DNA from: Strigamia acuminata
Taxonomy: Eukaryota; Arthropoda; Chilopoda; Geophilomorpha; Linotaeniidae
DNA: 64,000 nt
Assembly (NCBI GenBank): GCA_949358305.1
Contig: OX442318.1
Location: 11,824,517 to 11,888,516 of the forward strand
Direction of reading: 5' to 3'
The translations under genes were made by a program, and so were the position numbers. Within the stretch, counting starts at the first letter, position 1. Every line of letters begins with the position of its first letter. The notes under the pieces are model-generated. The model saw nothing but the letters and a program-made list of their open reading frames with translations. It searched no databases and was not told the DNA's origin. Shown in pieces: positions 1 to 12,400 of the stretch.

Positions 1-1216
1 ACATCGTCTCATTATCGCTTCGCATTTTCTCTACAATAATTTGGTTTAGGAATTTCTTCGGTTTAAGTTACAGGCGATCTTGATCTTCGAGAAATCAAAG
101 GCGATCTTGATCTTTGAGAATTCAAAGATTGTCGGCCTAATAACTGCCGGTGGCTTGACAGATCCTGTCGGTGCGTCCGTTTCGATCGAACTGACCGTGT
201 GCGGCGGTGGAGGGGTGGAAAATTTAGATTGCCAGACCGTTTGTAAAGTGGTCGGCGATCTTTCCATTGGTTGTGTGGTTGCATTTCTCGTGGTCGAAGG
301 TGCTGGTCGTTCGGCTGCGGCGAGGGCTGCGGCCAGGGCGGCGCAAAGTCTTCTTTCCAACTTGTGGTCAGCGATCTTTTGCCACTTCAGTTTTTCTTTT
401 GCTACTGTCACGACTTTGACCAGGTTGGGTGCCTCCCTAATTTTCAAGACGAGATTTCGGACCACGGCGCAGTTACCGATTTGGTGGGCGTATATTCCGG
501 CAAAGTTTTGCCTTTCGGCCCTTTCTTCACTGTTGAAGGCGTGGTTTCTCCGGATGCGGCTACAGCGGCGCGAAGAAAGCAAAGAAGACAAACCGCAACT
601 TAGCAAAAGAATTGCCGCCCGTTGAAGAGGTTGAAGAGGATCGCAACAACGAATCGCCACCGACATCCGGCAAATTAATCGGCCTGTAGAATCGTTTCAG
701 AGATGGCCAGGTTTTTTCAAACTTTTATAGTGCCAAAAGATGATAGTTTTTTGTACTTTTTAAGTGTTTTTTCCATCGAATAGTTCTAGTCCTAACTTTT
801 ATTCAAGCTAAAAGTGCTTACCGGTACTTACCTTTCAAATGTTAAAATAAATTCAAAATTTTTGGTTAAAAATTCAAAAGTATCTTTTATTTTTTTTCAA
901 TTTTTAAAGTTTTTTACAGTTTTCAATATTTTCACGGATTGTATTTTCTTCATCCTGGTGTGCATTGTTTCTAGTGTTGTTTCCCATTGCTTTACCTCCC
1001 GGTGATCCGCGCTCCAGCTGTTATCAGCACGTCTTCAATAGGGTCATCTTCATCTGATTTATCTGCAAAAAACAAAAGTAATGATTAGTTTATAATTAAA
1101 ACCGAAAAATCGAGATTTTTATTATTGAAAACCGAAAAATCGAGATTTGCGGTTATCCCAAACTCTAAATGAATTCTGATACACCCTGTATTAATTGTCA
1201 ATTTATTTCGCTTCCA
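1..1216. other. Unrecognised flank left of element A
   Basis: No gene is recognised. The minus strand is open from 666 to 46 (206 codons) with an Ala-rich middle and Pro/Thr-rich end, but I see no known motif and no supporting splice structure. Bases 667-1216 are A/T-rich and contain a short direct repeat (an AAACCGAAAAATCGAGATTT-like unit twice near 1098-1147). The last bases, 1211-1219, form one arm of a 9-bp inverted repeat whose other arm lies beyond element A at 23613-23621. Confidence 0.4.
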
Positions 1217-1221
1217 ACACC

Positions 1222-1446
1222 TGTTGTGTAACCCTGACTTCATATATTTAATACCAATAATGGAAAATGTCGGAAACAATGTGAACACCTAAGAATGATT
1301 TTGTACGAGGCAAATCCGTGTGTAACCTAGCAATAAAGAGAAACAGAACGATTCATTCCATGTTCGTAGCTACAGAGGGATGTTGATATACAGAGTCAGA
1401 GTCAGTTATTTATAATGAAACCAATTTATTTGGGACATATTCTACA
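1222..1446 (+). repeat. 5' LTR of element A
   Basis: 225 bp, TG...CA ends, preceded by ACACC. It appears identical to 23373-23597. An AATAAA motif lies inside (CAATAAAGAG near 1330). Confidence 0.92.
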
Positions 1447-1447
1447 A

Positions 1448-1465
1448 TGGTATCCACGATGCTTG
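1448..1465 (+). other. Probable primer-binding site of element A
   Basis: One base after the 5' LTR the sequence starts TGGTATCC, with the TGG expected opposite a tRNA CCA end. The tRNA species was not determined. Confidence 0.5.
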
Positions 1466-1623
1466 GAAGATTCCTGTGAAGAATACGGTTTTTGAAGAAG
1501 TCAGGTTTTTTTGAGAGTAGCCAGACGTCGTTCCGGATCGAATAGTCCTGGAACACGGGTGTTCCAGGAAGTTTGGACAGTAAGCCAAGCGATTCTTAGG
1601 TTGACTGTAGAGGAAGGAAGACG

Positions 1624-4600
1624 ATGGCGCAGCTTATGCTAGGCAGCTTGCTGCCGTTTGCGGGATCGTCGCTGCAGGAATGGATCTCGTGGCGGGAAAC
1701 TTTTACCATGTTTGTGGCGCTGAACGACGTGGCCGACGATAAGCAGGTCCCCCTGTTACTGACGACAGTGGGGACGATCACGTACGATAGGATGAAACGT
1801 CTGGTCGCGCCAAAGTTGTTGGCGACAATGAAGGTAGAAGAGATTCTCGAGGCGATGGACACTTACTATAGTTCAGTTGACACGCCGTATATGGCTCGGC
1901 AGAAGTTGGGGGCGAAGAGGCGGCTCGAAGGTGAATCGGTGGAGAAATTCATCGCAGAACTCAGAGTCATGGCACAGAGATGTAACTTCGCGACCAAGAC
2001 GGAGGTAGACAGCGCAATTATAGACCAAGTCATCAGGGGAACCAGGAACACGACTTTAGTACGGGAGATTTTGTTAAAAATGCCCATTACAGTTAGCGAA
2101 ATGACAAAACTCGCAGTCGCGCATGAGATGGCGCATATGGCCGCGACGGGGACGGAGGAACCGCTGCCAGTACTGGAGGTAGCGAGAGCGTCATCGTCAG
2201 CGGTGCTACAGTTGGCGTCGGGACTCCGAAGAGCGCCTCAGAGAGGACGTGGATCGCCAGGTTTTTTTCGCGGCACGCAGGGGCGTGCGCAGCGAGGTGG
2301 AGCAGCGCAGCTATCGAGAGGCGGACCGGCGGCGGGCGGTGGCCGCGGGCTGCCACCTATGAAGAGAGATGGTACTCCAGTGAGATGTTTTCGTTGCGGT
2401 GGGCCCCATTACGTGCGGGACTGCCCTTTTGAGTACGTGCAAAGTGGTCCCCCTGTTACGGATGGTCTGGGAGGAACGCGAACTTCGTCTGTATGGTCGA
2501 AGAAGAATGCCGTAGCCAGAGAAGTGGATTGTCAGCCGTCGTTCCCCTCTGAAGAGAAGGTCGGTTTCACTGCGGGCGCAGCCGCCGATGATGATTGGAA
2601 GCAGTTGCGAGTCCCGGTGAACGAGTTACACGAAGAAGAGGAGGACTTTGCGTTGTTTCAGCTGCAAGCCAGCAGTTTAAAGCAGCCGCCTCTGATGGTT
2701 CAGGTGAAGCTGAATAATGGACTGTTTGACATGCAACTGGACACAGGGAGTGAGAAATCAGTCATTAATATCGCAGATTTTAATACGTTGTTAGTACAAG
2801 GGCTGGCCACAATGCAGCAGATCAGACAAATCGGGACGCGCCTTTTTGCGTATCAACATCAGCCAATAGAAGTTTTTGGCACGATCCAGTTACAAGTAGA
2901 CATAGCGGGAGTGAGACGGGTGGCGGACTTCACTATTGTGGGCCGCCGTGGTCCGAGCCTGCTTGGGCGCGATTTGGTTCATTTGTTTGGTTTGGCGCTG
3001 ATGTTGAAAGCGGCGGGCCAGCGGTCTGCAATGGAGAGCAGTAGTGACATTAATGAAAAACAACTTAAAACGATAAAGCAAATTGAAGAGAATAAAGATA
3101 ATAGTGATGAAGTGGTACGTAAATTGGATGAAGTTTTGAAACGATGCATGAAGGTGTTTGATGAGGAACTGGGAACGTATTCCGGAGAGCCGATCGAGTT
3201 GGTACTAAGGCCGGATGCTACCCCCAAGTTTTACAGGCCAAGGCCTGTCCCTTTCCCGTTGAGGGAAGCGGTGTCGTTAGAAATAGACAGATTGGTGCAG
3301 CAAGGGGTTTTTAAGCCGGTGGCCTTTTCAGCTTGGGCAACCCCTTTAGTGACAGTTCGGAAGAAGGACGGCGGCGTGAGGTTGTGCGGGGATTACCGCT
3401 CGACGGTGAACTCCAGCCTCCAGCCGGACCCCTACCCGCTGCCGAAAATCTCGGACTTGCTGGCTTCGATTGGGAGAGCGAGAATTTTCTCAACGTTGGA
3501 TTTGAAGCAAGCATACTTACAAGTACCTTTATCAGAGAAATCGGCAATGATAGCAGCAGTAAATACGATTAGGGGGCTGATGGCCGTCACAAGACTGCCA
3601 TTTGGCACCATGCCTTCAGCCGGGATTTTCCAAAGAATCATGGAGTTGGTCCTTGCGGGAGTTCCTCGGATATTTATTTACCTCGACGACATTTTAATTG
3701 CGACGTGGTCGATGGAGGAGCACTTAGTGATATTGGAGTTAATTTTTACCAAGTTGATGAAGAAAGGTTTAAGGTTGGCCAGAGAAAAATGCTTATTTTG
3801 CAAAAAGGTGTTGAACTTTTTGGGTTTCCGCATATCTGAGGAAGGGGTGGAACCAATTTCTTCAAGGATCGAGGCGATTGTGAAGATGAAGGCACCTCAT
3901 GATGTTAAGGGCTTGCGGACCTTCCTGGGAATTGTTGCATTTTATGCAAGTTTTGTTAGTAATTTGGCAACTCGGGCAGCCCCACTTTACGAGTTGTTAT
4001 GTGCAGATGTGGTCTGGTTGTGGAATGAGAGACGGCAGAAGTCTTTTGATGGAGTGAAGAGTGCATTGACAAATGCACCAATCCTTACCTTTTATGATTT
4101 GGACAGACCGGTCGTGGTGGCAACTGACGCCTCACCTTACGGGGTGGGGGCAGTTTTGGCCCATTTGGATGACCAGTTGCGTGAACTGCCGGTAGCATAT
4201 GCGTCCAGGTCCCTCAATAGGGCGGAGGTAAACTACGCTCAAATTGATCGTGAGGCCCTTTCCATAATTTTTGCGGTGAAGAAGTTTCATTCCTACTTGA
4301 TGGGCAGACGTTTTACTGTGTTCACCGACCACAAACCCTTGTTGGGTATATTGGGACCAGACAAGCCAATACCGGTGGTGATTAGCCCGCGAATGATGCG
4401 CTGGGCTTTAACACTAGCAGCATATGATTACACCTTATGCTACAGGAAAGGTGAAGATAATCAAAATGCTGATGTTTTGAGCAGGTTTCCAGTTGATCCG
4501 CCAGCCAGAGAGAGGGAGGAATATCCGTTATTTTTGGTGGACCTCCAAAGAGAAGATCTTTTACTGGCAAAGGATGTGGCGCAAGCAACGGAATCAGATA

Positions 4601-5367
4601 ATGACCTGAAGGTGGTGACGGCAGCAATGAGAACGGGTGATAAATCACGTTTGCAAGAGGCCCCAGCTTTAAAATTCTTTTTGGAGAATTATGACGAATT
4701 TAGTCTGGTCCTGGGTGTCCTTCTGTGGGGGCAGAGAGTTGTAATACCGAAAGAATTGCGTCCCCAGATGCTGAAGTTGCTGCACGAAGGCCACCCCGGC
4801 ATTGTGGCGATGAAAAAGAGGGCACGGAGCGTCGTATGGTGGGTGGGAATGTCGGCGGACATTGATACTTTTGCTCAGCGGTGCGAATTATGCGCACAGA
4901 ACAGGACGACACCCCCGCGACTTACTCCAGTTTCATGGCCAAAAGCGGAAGCGCCTTGGCTCCGTGTCCACATTGACTATGCCGGCCCAATTTTGGCACA
5001 CATGGTCCTGATCCTGGCAGATGCTTATTCGGGCTGGATCGAGGCCCATGCGACCAAGACCGCCACTTCCTCATCAACGATTTGGATACTTCGCCGCATA
5101 TTTAGTACTTTTGGGATTCCACATGTGGTTGTCAGTGATAATGGACCCCAGTTTGCGTCATCGGAATTTGAGCAGTTTTTGATGAAGAATGGGATTATTC
5201 ACATCTTTTCACCCCCATACCATCCGGCCAGCAATGGTTTAGCAGAAAGGGCCGTGCGTTGGGTCAAAGAAAAGCTGGTCAAATTTCAAACTGGGAATAT
5301 CGAGCTGAGGTTACTGCGGCTGTCCTTGTTTCAACATACGAATTTTAGAGGCAAAGGTGATAAGTCT
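1624..5367 (+). CDS. Element A gag-pol, 5' part (interrupted)
   Basis: 1248 codons, open without stops, starting at the ATG in GACGATGGCG. In order: a gag region (about 1-230), a CCHC knuckle CFRCGGPHYVRDCP at about residue 253, an aspartic protease with LDTGSEKS at about 372, a reverse transcriptase with YLDDIL at about 686, an RNase H with TDASPYG at about 833, and an integrase with zinc cysteines CELC near 1087 and catalytic motifs near D1116 (HIDYAGP), D1170 (SDNGPQF) and E1204 (GLAERAV). Gag and pol are one frame, so no frameshift is needed. The frame then runs into element B's LTR and would stop at 5472. The reading resumes at 22334 beyond B. Both parts lack other stops or frameshifts, so A was intact until B arrived. 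Confidence 0.93.
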
Positions 5368-5998
5368 TGTCGTGATTCGACTTTGTGGTTAAAGATAATA
5401 AATAATACACTCGGGAATACAATATATTTCAAATACTGCTTTATTAAAACACGCTTACTAATACAAATATAAGTCAAGATGTTTCCTGTGTTGGTCCTCG
5501 GATTCGGCTGCGAATACGAGTTGCCGCTAAACAATGGCGGATCCAATTGTTTAGTCCTACGCGTGGTCTATGTTTGTTGTCTAGGGTATTTCCACGTGTT
5601 ATTATGAACACGCGAGAATTCGCTTTCTCGTGCGAATTAAACGAATATCGTTCGAATATTTATTCTAGCGTAGATTGGCTACGCTAAATAAATGTGGCTG
5701 TTGTACAGTTGAAATGGTCAGCGGGCACCGGTCCTCGATCAATCCGTGAAACGGCCTGAAAGGTGAGGTAAATGGTGCTCTTGCTGAAATGTGGTAACTG
5801 TAGTGTCGTTTCCGGTCAAGCATTGGCTATATATATTAACCGGAAATGACGTCATATGCAAATCCTTCTGATTATGCAGGTTCGCAGAAACACGCGACTA
5901 GTCAGTCTAGTCGGTATTTCTAGCGCGCTCTAGTGGCGAGTATTAGTAACACAATAATCACCGCTAATTACTTCTTCAGGTGATGCTGAATCACCACA
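5368..5998 (-). repeat. 3' LTR of element B
   Basis: 631 bp, apparently identical to 21699-22329. On the minus strand it is preceded by a G-rich purine tract (GGGGAGGG) at about 5999-6010, the expected polypurine tract. Confidence 0.92.
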
Positions 5999-6192
5999 CG
6001 TCCCTCCCCGAGAATAAATCATCGGGGCCCCCCCTTTAAATAAAGGTGGAGCAGTATCTTTAATCATAAATAATCTTTTTATTAAATAATGATGAATGAT
6101 GAACAAAATATTTTACATTCTTGAAATTGATACATAAATAATTTCAGGGTTTTTTAGAGAAGACAGTCTTCTCGTTATGAATATGTAATTAA

Positions 6193-8883
6193 TTATTTCT
6201 TCAAGTTATCGGCGTAACTTGGCTTATCTTCCGAACTTGGTTCGTCCAGGTTGGGAGATGTGGTCAATTTTGAAGAGTAGTCCGAGGGGTCTTCGCTCTC
6301 GTTCAAGTAGAAACGTAAGTGACCTGGTGCTTCCAGCGGATTCCCCGTTCGTTCGTGGGCCCAAATTGGCGGCAAAAAGGGCGACATTCCCTGATTGGTG
6401 TGATGGATTCTTTGGGCCTCGGCAATGCTGGTTGGCGCGCGATGGGCTCGGAGTAGTCGTTGATGCTGGATGAAGCGATCGCCTCCGGCTCCAGCTTCGA
6501 TAGCGTTCTTCATCCAGACATAAAGAGAATAGCCACGGTCTGGGGTTTGGAGTAATTTTGTTTCAGTATCCTTCGTCAAGGACAACCCCGGGAAGTACAT
6601 CCGGAGTCTGGCGGCGATCTGAGGTTCGGCCGTCTTTGAAGCTTTCATGCTCGATTTTGGGCGGAGCAATTTTCCTTTTGTTTCCTTCTTTTTGAGCGAG
6701 ACTGGTTCGGCCAGTGGTTCGGAAGGTCTATTTTCCTTCGGCGGAGGCGGAGGAGGAGGCGTCGGATCCCTGGGAGCCGGAGTTTCCACGACGGGTGTGG
6801 TCACTGAAGACGACGGGCGTGGGTGTTGGATGATCGCTCGAACGTTCTGATAGGAGGTCTCTGGATCCGGGTCCTGGGCCACCATTTGGGCTCGAATTAC
6901 TGCCGCAGAGGGCACTAGGCGGGTCCAGCTGTCTACGAGAGCCGGCGGGACTTGGAAACCCTCGTGGGCCACCACGATCCAGGCTGCCACAGCAACACGT
7001 GCGTTTCGGAAGGTGGCGGCGGCCAGCAAAATCGACATCAAGTCGGTAATGGCAACCACGATCCTCGTATTCCAATTTGGATGATCCCGATTTTTGTTCT
7101 GCGTATATTCAATCGAGATCCGCTGAAGGTTCGTGATGACGTTTTGGATCACGTTTTGTTGGTAGGAGTCCATCTCGCACAAAAGCGCTCTAGCTTGCTC
7201 CACGGTCGTTACCTCCAGAAACTGTTGCAACGTTACCTCCGAAGGGTTGATTGGAGTCGAGGCTTGGATGACTGCTGGGGCTGGCAACATCGGATTGGGT
7301 CCCGTGGATGTCGTTGGCTGAGGCACAGATCTGACCAGACGTCTTGATTTTTCCGGTTCGGGCTTGTCCCAAACGATTGGAGTTCTCGTTGAAGTTGAGG
7401 CTTCGGGGATAGTTGGGAGAGGTTCGACTTTGGCCGGTCCAAAGCGAGCTTCTCGATGTCTGAGTTGTTCTTCAGAACTCAGTGTCGGTGCGCCGATTAT
7501 CACTTTCTTGCGAAAGGCGCTTGGGAGGCTGACGCTGGATGTTACGCTTCTCGTCTGCGAGAGTTCCGGCTTGATGAAAGCACTTGGCGCCGTCTCTAGA
7601 CTCGAGGCGGTCGAGGGAGTCGGGCGGTAGACTGGTTTCGGCTGCATTTGTTGGTATTGCATAACTACCGCGAGGAGGTCCGCCTGAGTATACATCTTCT
7701 TTTGCTCGGGGACCTCGTCGATAATTACCTCATCGTCGATCTTCATTGGTTCGGGACTGTCCCGAATTGATCGTGTATCTTCGCAGCGCCTCCTATCTCG
7801 CTGTCGAATTTCTTCTTCACGATACGCTTTCCATGAACGTGCGCGACTCTCCGATCCTCTCCTTCTTCGTTCGTCTTGTAGACGGAGGTTCTCTCGTTCA
7901 CGTCGGGCTCTTTCATCACGTTCGCGCAGGAACTCCTCTCGGTGTCTATTCCAGGATTCCTTGTTTTCTTCCCGCCGTCGGAAGTAATTTCTACGATAAT
8001 CGTCCCAATTTTCTTGGTTCCTATCGCGTCGGCGTTGATCTTCTCGGCGGTCGGGGCGTTCGCGTACATTTTCTCTTCTTCGGCTGGTTGACGGGGCATC
8101 CCTGGATTGAAATCGCGATGTTTGTGGGATCTCCGTCTTTCCCAGGCGAGAGAGAGCGCTTGGTTTGGCCAGGCGTTTCTCTGTCGCGGGTTTCTTATTC
8201 TGCGCGCTGCTGGAAGTGCTTGGCTTGTCCAGGCATGGTTTCTTCGCTGAGCAGCCTGCTTCGTCGTGCTCGTTGGAGAGACGTTTCTCGGCCTTCTGGC
8301 GTTTGCGACCAAAGAAGCCCAAAAAATGCAATTGATGCATTGCTCGTTGCGAGGTGATGAAACCGTGTCTCGGTCTCCAATCTGGGCGGTCGGGCCGGTC
8401 TTCGCGGATCTGAAGGAGCCAAAACCTGATTTCCTCGGTCGAGTAACCGTCCGGCTGTAGATAATTGAAAACCTCGTCATGTGCGGTCCGCCTTACTTCT
8501 TCGTAATATGCCATATGAATCTGGTGTTTTTCTTCATCTGTTTCGGCGTCGCGCCATTGTTCGTAAACGTCCCATCCTCGCTGGTCGTCAGGAAAGGCGG
8601 CTCGGATTAGTGGATTCGGGATTGGCGCTGGCGGGTCCATATTTCTCGAGATAACTGCCCGTAAAGCTGCTTGATATTGGCGCGGCATGTAGTGGATCAA
8701 CGTTTGCTGGCTGGACCAGTAGCGGCTGATCGCACGGGACAATAAAAGGCGAATTTTCCATGGTTCAAAGTCGACCGCTTCTTCGAGCGCTTGTCGGAAC
8801 AGTATGGGGATTACTTCGCGCCATAAGCTGCCTGCGGAAACTCTTTTCGGGTCGATTTGCCCCCACGTAGTGCGATATCCGTC
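6193..8883 (-). CDS. Element B ORF3, exon 2 (unknown accessory protein)
   Basis: 896 codons to the stop at 6193. The start is a splice acceptor (TAATATTTAG) at 8884, joined in phase to the 50-codon exon at 9302-9153. The predicted 946-aa product has a mixed N-terminal third, then a long Arg/Glu-rich stretch (about residues 250-370), a Ser/Pro/Thr-rich middle with a proline run (PTPPPPPPP), and a second folded-looking C-terminal region. I see no signal peptide, fusion peptide, furin site or transmembrane segment, so it does not look like an envelope protein. Function is unknown. It sits where env sits in errantiviruses and, like env there, appears to come from a spliced transcript. Confidence 0.7.
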   Translation of the reverse strand, partial: DGYRTTWGQIDPKRVSAGSLWREVIPILFRQALEEAVDFEPWKIRLLLSRAISRYWSSQQTLIHYMPRQYQAALRAVISRNMDPPAPIPNPLIRAAFPDDQRGWDVYEQWRDAETDEEKHQIHMAYYEEVRRTAHDEVFNYLQPDGYSTEEIRFWLLQIREDRPDRPDWRPRHGFITSQRAMHQLHFLGFFGRKRQKAEKRLSNEHDEAGCSAKKPCLDKPSTSSSAQNKKPATEKRLAKPSALSRLGKTEIPQTSRFQSRDAPSTSRRRENVRERPDRREDQRRRDRNQENWDDYRRNYFRRREENKESWNRHREEFLRERDERARRERENLRLQDERRRRGSESRARSWKAYREEEIRQRDRRRCEDTRSIRDSPEPMKIDDEVIIDEVPEQKKMYTQADLLAVVMQYQQMQPKPVYRPTPSTASSLETAPSAFIKPELSQTRSVTSSVSLPSAFRKKVIIGAPTLSSEEQLRHREARFGPAKVEPLPTIPEASTSTRTPIVWDKPEPEKSRRLVRSVPQPTTSTGPNPMLPAPAVIQASTPINPSEVTLQQFLEVTTVEQARALLCEMDSYQQNVIQNVITNLQRISIEYTQNKNRDHPNWNTRIVVAITDLMSILLAAATFRNARVAVAAWIVVAHEGFQVPPALVDSWTRLVPSAAVIRAQMVAQDPDPETSYQNVRAIIQHPRPSSSVTTPVVETPAPRDPTPPPPPPPKENRPSEPLAEPVSLKKKETKGKLLRPKSSMKASKTAEPQIAARLRMYFPGLSLTKDTETKLLQTPDRGYSLYVWMKNAIEAGAGGDRFIQHQRLLRAHRAPTSIAEAQRIHHTNQGMSPFLPPIWAHERTGNPLEAPGHLRFYLNESEDPSDYSSKLTTSPNLDEPSSEDKPSYADNLKK

Positions 8884-9152
8884 CTAAATATTAGAATATT
8901 AATAAATATATTAGGATCGTTGATTAATTTGTCATATTTTTGTAGAGATTCTTTCGTCTAACACAAGATGGCGTCATGGTCGGCCATGTGCTTTTCGACC
9001 ACGTGTCTTGAAGTTAATTTTTCTTTCGGTATTTGATTAATTTTGATAATTTGTCACTTAAAGTTAAATTATTTCTTCGTTTGTGGTCAGTCCACGAACT
9101 TATTTCGTATTTTTGATTATCGATAATTGAATTTTTTCTATTTTTTACTTAC

Positions 9153-9302
9153 GTCGGGTTGGACATCGGGTTCATTGGGTTCGTCCCAATTTCCCTCTTC
9201 GTTGTTTACAATGATTTGTAACAAATCCACTTGATCTTCATCGTCATCCTCGGAAGCGTTGTTTACGGCCCGTTCAATTTCTTTCTTCCAATCATTTCTC
9301 AT
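9153..9302 (-). CDS. Element B ORF3, exon 1
   Basis: 50 codons from the ATG at 9302 to a strong donor (GAC|gtaagt) at 9152. It is acidic, with a SEDDDEDQ patch. It ends in phase 0, as does the acceptor at 8884, giving a 269-nt intron. The reading without splicing meets a stop a few codons later, which favours splicing. Confidence 0.6.
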
Positions 9303-9480
9303 TTTTCGGAAACTAATTTGATTTCACGGCTGTCTCGAGGTGATCGTTGCTTAGTCGGAGATGACAGTGATAAGTGTGGGTCGGGTTAGAGGTTAACTAT
9401 TAGTCTCATGTCATCTTTGATTGGTTTGGCCAATTAAGACGCATTGTGGGACGTAACAGGTGTCCCCCCTGTGGTTGTTT
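9303..9480 (-). other. Spacer between pol stop and ORF3 of element B
   Basis: Noncoding. It contains a G-rich run just after the pol stop (ACAGGGGGGACACC on the minus strand, about 9457-9475) that could be an internal purine tract or a subgenomic leader. No other signal seen. Confidence 0.4.
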
Positions 9481-12400
9481 TTATCGATTGTTTGAGACAA
9501 TGGCCGGAGTCGCTTTTTGTTTTCCGACGAGTTTCCCGTCTTTTATGAACGGGTTTGGCTTGTGTCGGCGCATACCGTATATTTTATCAGGTTTGGGGAT
9601 TCCTGTAGTCTTCTTTTTGTTTGATTGCTTTCCTTTTTTAGGAGATTCTGCGACTATTTCCTCCCTCCCCGAAATCTCATCCGGGGCGTCGGCCACTTCG
9701 AGTAACTCATCTTGAACTAAATTGGTTGGGCCAGTTTGTTCATCTAAAAACATGTCGCGAATAATTGGATTTTTCGCTGGTTTCGTCTGATATTCCGTCC
9801 AAGCCTCTTGAGGAAACTCAGGTAAGTATGGAGTTAATTCTCGGGCGTGGATCGATCTAAAATTAACGTTATCTGCCAATCTTTTTAGCTTGAAAGCGTT
9901 TCCGCCGTGGGCTTCGAGTATGACGTACGGGCCGTCGCGTTTGTCTGCTAAGCCTGCGTGGATCCCCTTATCGGCGCTGGACTGAATATGTGTGTCTTTC
10001 CAGACGAGGTCATTGACTTTAAAATTGCAGAAGGGCCGATCCTTTCCAGCAATGCTAATACGATCTCTCATGTCGAATATGTGTGACATCATGTGCTGAT
10101 AAGTGGCCGAAATTATTTGCTCCAGTCTGTCGACATAAATATGAGGCTTCTCAGGATCAATTTCCAGTATTTCCTCCGGTATTCGTGGGTCCCAGGGTAC
10201 TCTGAGTTCCCGAGCGAAGTTTAGAAACGCGGGAGAAAATTTGCGGTTCCTTGAGATCGTTGTGCGGATGCTGAAGGCAATTTCACGAAGATATTCGTCC
10301 CAGCTGGAGTGAACATCGGTGAAAATTGCTAGTGCATATTTTATATCGCGATTTAACCTTTCGACGGGATTGGCCCGTGGATTATAGGTTGATGTATATG
10401 ATGTCTCGATGTCGAATTTTTTACAGAAGTCTTTATACAAATTTGACGCGAATTGTGGTCCATTATCGGAGATTAATTTTCGAGGGAATCCAAAATGAAG
10501 CGCCACTTCGTACAAACATCGAATGATTTTTTGCTTAGTTGGTCTCTCCATTGGAAAGAGTTCGGGCCATCCAGTCGCGACATCCATGATTACTAATATA
10601 TATTTGTTTTTATTGGATGACGTGGGTTTTGGGCCCATTAAATCCACGCTCCAGCAATCGAAGGGTGCGAAAGGGCCAAGTGAGATTCTCTCGTAGTTCT
10701 TGGGCGTCCTCGGCTTGCACGCTTGGCATCTGGGGCAGTGATGAATAAAACGAACAATATCTCGGGTCATTTTTGGCCAGAAATAAAGTTGATTTGCTCG
10801 GTAGATCGTTCTGGCCACTCCAGAATGTCCGGCGAGCGGGTGTCCGTGGACCATCCACAGAAACCTTGTCAGCAGACTCCTGGGTATAACGACTTTCATC
10901 GAAGTTCCTGTCTCCGTCAGATCATCGCGGAAATTCGGGTGGTGTTTTAGTAGAAGTCCATCCTCGATTAAGTACGTGGAGGCTTCTCTTTCGAATTCTT
11001 CACGTTGGATTTCGTCGAAATTCTCGTCGGGAAATATTTTATCTGTGATGAAGTCTCGATAAGTTTTACAGAAGTCGTCTGCCATCTGGGCGGCTATTAA
11101 TTCGTCCCTGGTGGGCGGTTTGCTATTCGTCCCCTTGCTTACGTGGGCGACGAATGCTCGAACGTACTTGTCGGAGATTCGAGGTTCTATTGTTAGCTCA
11201 TAATTTGGGTGAGCGTCCTTGACCGACTGGTACGCTCGGAGCCAATAACTGTAATAATTCTGGTCTCCTGACTCGAGTTTCTCCTTGGGTAATTCGTTTA
11301 GCTTTTTAAATTCCCATTTTCGGACGGGGTTCGGACAGTAGAAGAGGCGTGAGTCGTCCTCTCCGCAGTCGGTCTCGTCTTCGGGGTCTGAAGCTGGGGC
11401 TCGTGAGAGGGCGTCTGCCACGACGTTGAATTTTCCGGGTCGGTATTCAATGATTAAGTCACAAGCCATTAATTCTAGCTGCCAGCGAGCCATTCTTCCG
11501 GACGGTTCCTTCAACGCCATTAACCACTTTAGTGCTTCGTGGTCAGTTTGTACGTTGAACTTGGTAAATTCCAGGTATGGTCTGAATTTTCGGATTGCCC
11601 AGACGACGGCTAGACATTCTAACTCTGTCGCATTATAATTCTTTTCGGCTGCTTGTAATTTCCGGCTGATGAACATCGTCGGGACCTCTAACACTACTCC
11701 GTCGATGTCATGCTTTTGAAGCAACGCAGCACCTAGGCCAATTCGACTGGCGTCGGTGTGAAGAGTGAATTCTCGATTAAGATCTGGTAGGGGAATTCGT
11801 TTTACATCGATCAGCATTTGTTTTATTTTGTTAAACGATGTTTCGCAGTGGTCAGTCCACTCGAAATCTTCATCGTTGCGTAACAGATCTGTGATGGGCG
11901 CCGCGACGTCTGCCAAATTTGGGAGCAATCGATTGAAGAAATTCACCATGCCCATGAAACGTTGGACTCCTTTTACATCTTCCGGGGCGGGGAACTGGCT
12001 AATCGCCTGGGTCTTTTTCGGGTCGATGGATAGGCCACCTGTTCCGACTGTGTAACCCAGGAATGCCAATTCTTTGCGGCAAAATTTACTTTTCCCTGGA
12101 TGAATGTTTAGACCGGCTTTTGTGAGTCGCTCCATGACGTCATTCACGTGTATCAGGTGATCTTCAAAAGTTTGGGAGACTATGACTATATCATCGAGGT
12201 AAGCCCATGCGTATTTGTGTAAGGCATCGCCGAGAACTTTTTCTATTAGTTTTTGAAAGGTGGCGGGTGCGTTTACTAACCCGAAGGGCATTACATTAAA
12301 CATCAGTCGACCCTGTGGTGCCCAAAAAGCTGTTTTCTCTTTATCCTCTTCCCGCAATTCAACCTGCCAGTAACCCTTGGACAAGTCCATGGTCGTGACC

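Noticed and set aside
46-666. 206-codon minus-strand ORF and overlapping plus-strand ORFs at the left edge
   Set aside because: No family motif, overlapping frames on both strands, and low-complexity Ala/Pro stretches; kept only as an unrecognised flank.
6193-9302. ORF3 of element B as an envelope gene
   Set aside because: No signal peptide, cleavage site, fusion peptide or membrane anchor seen; only position and splicing resemble env.
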